A DNA stretch of 6,312 nucleotides from an uncultured Roseburia sp. (GTDB taxonomy: Bacteria > Bacillota > Clostridia > Lachnospirales > Lachnospiraceae): contig CAKRCJ010000136.1 of the NCBI GenBank assembly GCA_934307185.1, forward strand, positions 1 through 6,312, read 5' to 3'. The position numbers and the translations under genes were made by a program. Position 1 is the first letter of the stretch. Each line of letters starts with the position of its first letter. A model generated the notes under the pieces. That model did not search any database. It had not been told where the DNA came from and saw nothing but the letters and a program-made list of their open reading frames with translations. Positions 5,900 to 6,312 of this stretch are shown piece after piece.

Positions 5900-6159
5900 T
5901 CTCCAAGTCCACCTTCAATTGCGCCAATCATTGCTTTTAAGGCTTCTTCTTCATCTTCCCCTTCACAAATCATCTCAATCTCATCGCCTGATTTAATACA
6001 TGCGCCTAAAACACTTAACACACTTTTTGCGTTTGCAATATTCTCGCGGTAACGGAATGTAATATGAGATTTATACTGCATTGCCTCCTTGCAAAGAATT
6101 CCTGCAGGTCTTAAATGTAAACCTGTCGGATTTTTAATTACTACTTTCTGACTAACCAT
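5896..6159 (-). CDS. HPr family phosphocarrier protein
   Basis: The 87-residue protein has the normal HPr length and architecture. PTGLHLRPAG (11-20) holds the active-site His15, which accepts phosphate from enzyme I, with Arg17 beside it. NAKSVLSVLGA (43-53) holds Ser46, the site used by HPr kinase/phosphorylase in Firmicutes for carbon-catabolite control through CcpA. Position 16 is Leu instead of the more usual Ala. With both phosphosites present it is a true HPr, not a Crh-like protein lacking His15. The ATG at 6159 is set by GGAGG (6173-6169), 9 nt upstream. An in-frame ATG at 6228 would add 23 residues not found in HPr. No ptsI follows. The next gene is instead an RgpB-like glycosyltransferase overlapping by 4 bp. 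It could be the cell's main HPr or a specialised copy; the sequence cannot decide. Confidence 0.93.
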   Translation of the reverse strand: MVSQKVVIKNPTGLHLRPAGILCKEAMQYKSHITFRYRENIANAKSVLSVLGACIKSGDEIEMICEGEDEEEALKAMIGAIEGGLGE

Positions 6160-6187
6160 GTTGCCTTCCCTCCAATTTTCCCCTTTA

Positions 6188-6312
6188 TTATTCATTGTCT
6201 GACGCACCTGTTGCAGATGTATCTTCACTATTTTTCTCCTCTATTTCAAGAGGTACATATGTCTCATTGCAGATAAAATCATCTGTATTAAGGTCAAATG
6301 TAATCACTACAT
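6188..6312 (-). CDS. C-terminal 40 residues of an unidentified protein (runs off right edge)
   Basis: One minus-strand frame is open from the right edge to TAA at 6190-6188, while the other two frames hit stops within the first 18 bases. The visible part begins VVITFDLNTDDFI, like a beta strand or hairpin in a folded domain. It ends in an acidic, Ser/Thr-rich tail (about EIEEKNSEDTSATGASDNE) that is probably disordered. The gap to the HPr start codon is 28 nt and no terminator is visible in it, so the gene is likely co-transcribed with HPr and the glycosyltransferases. The fragment is too short for a family assignment. It was recognised from frame openness and position only. Confidence 0.6.
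   Translation of the reverse strand, partial: VVITFDLNTDDFICNETYVPLEIEEKNSEDTSATGASDNE

Noticed and set aside
6160..6228. A 23-residue N-terminal extension of HPr from ATG 6228
   Set aside because: HPr proteins start a few residues before the first beta strand. GGAGG is placed for ATG 6159, and the extension overlaps the tail of the upstream gene.
6225..6252. Possible short hairpin CCTCT-N6-AGAGG near the right edge
   Set aside because: The stem is only 5 bp and lies inside the coding tail of the upstream gene, with no U-run in the direction of transcription.

Overview
The window looks like part of a cell-surface polysaccharide assembly locus from a low-GC, Gram-positive-type bacterium. A Clostridia member, perhaps Lachnospiraceae, fits best. 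The reasons are AT-rich sequence with A/T-rich third positions, strong GGAGG-type ribosome binding sites, TTG and GTG starts, an HPr protein carrying the Ser46 site typical of Firmicutes, and glycosyltransferases resembling those of streptococcal rhamnan clusters. The taxon is an inference from style, not from a marker gene.

Layout, left to right. Positions 1-482 (minus strand) hold the first 160 codons of a membrane-anchored or exported protein that runs off the left edge. It has its own sigma-A-type promoter. A divergent intergenic region of about 130 bp follows, with an extended -10 promoter serving a plus-strand Wzx/PST-family flippase (614-2035, TTG start). The flippase meets the main minus-strand operon head-on at a nested hairpin that should terminate transcription from both sides (2061-2116).

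The operon enters from the right edge and is read leftwards. It contains the tail of an unidentified gene, an HPr phosphocarrier protein, an RgpB-like family 2 glycosyltransferase overlapping HPr by 4 bp, a second family 2 glycosyltransferase of a different subtype, a polyprenyl-phosphate (DPM1-like) glycosyltransferase, a DUF2304 small membrane protein, and a second RgpB-like glycosyltransferase ending at the terminator. Its promoter is outside the window.

A plausible working model, inferred from family knowledge, is as follows. The cytoplasmic family 2 enzymes extend an undecaprenyl-linked glycan. The DPM1-like enzyme, with its DUF2304 partner, makes a lipid-phosphate sugar (compare GacI/GacJ in group A Streptococcus). 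The flippase moves a lipid-linked product across the membrane, where a membrane GT-C enzyme would add side-chain sugars. The left-edge protein could be part of that last step, but too little of it is visible to say. The surprising member is HPr, a sugar-PTS and carbon-regulation protein, translationally coupled to a glycosyltransferase. No RNA gene, CRISPR array, insertion sequence or phage gene was seen. Every stretch longer than 300 bases is covered by a gene.
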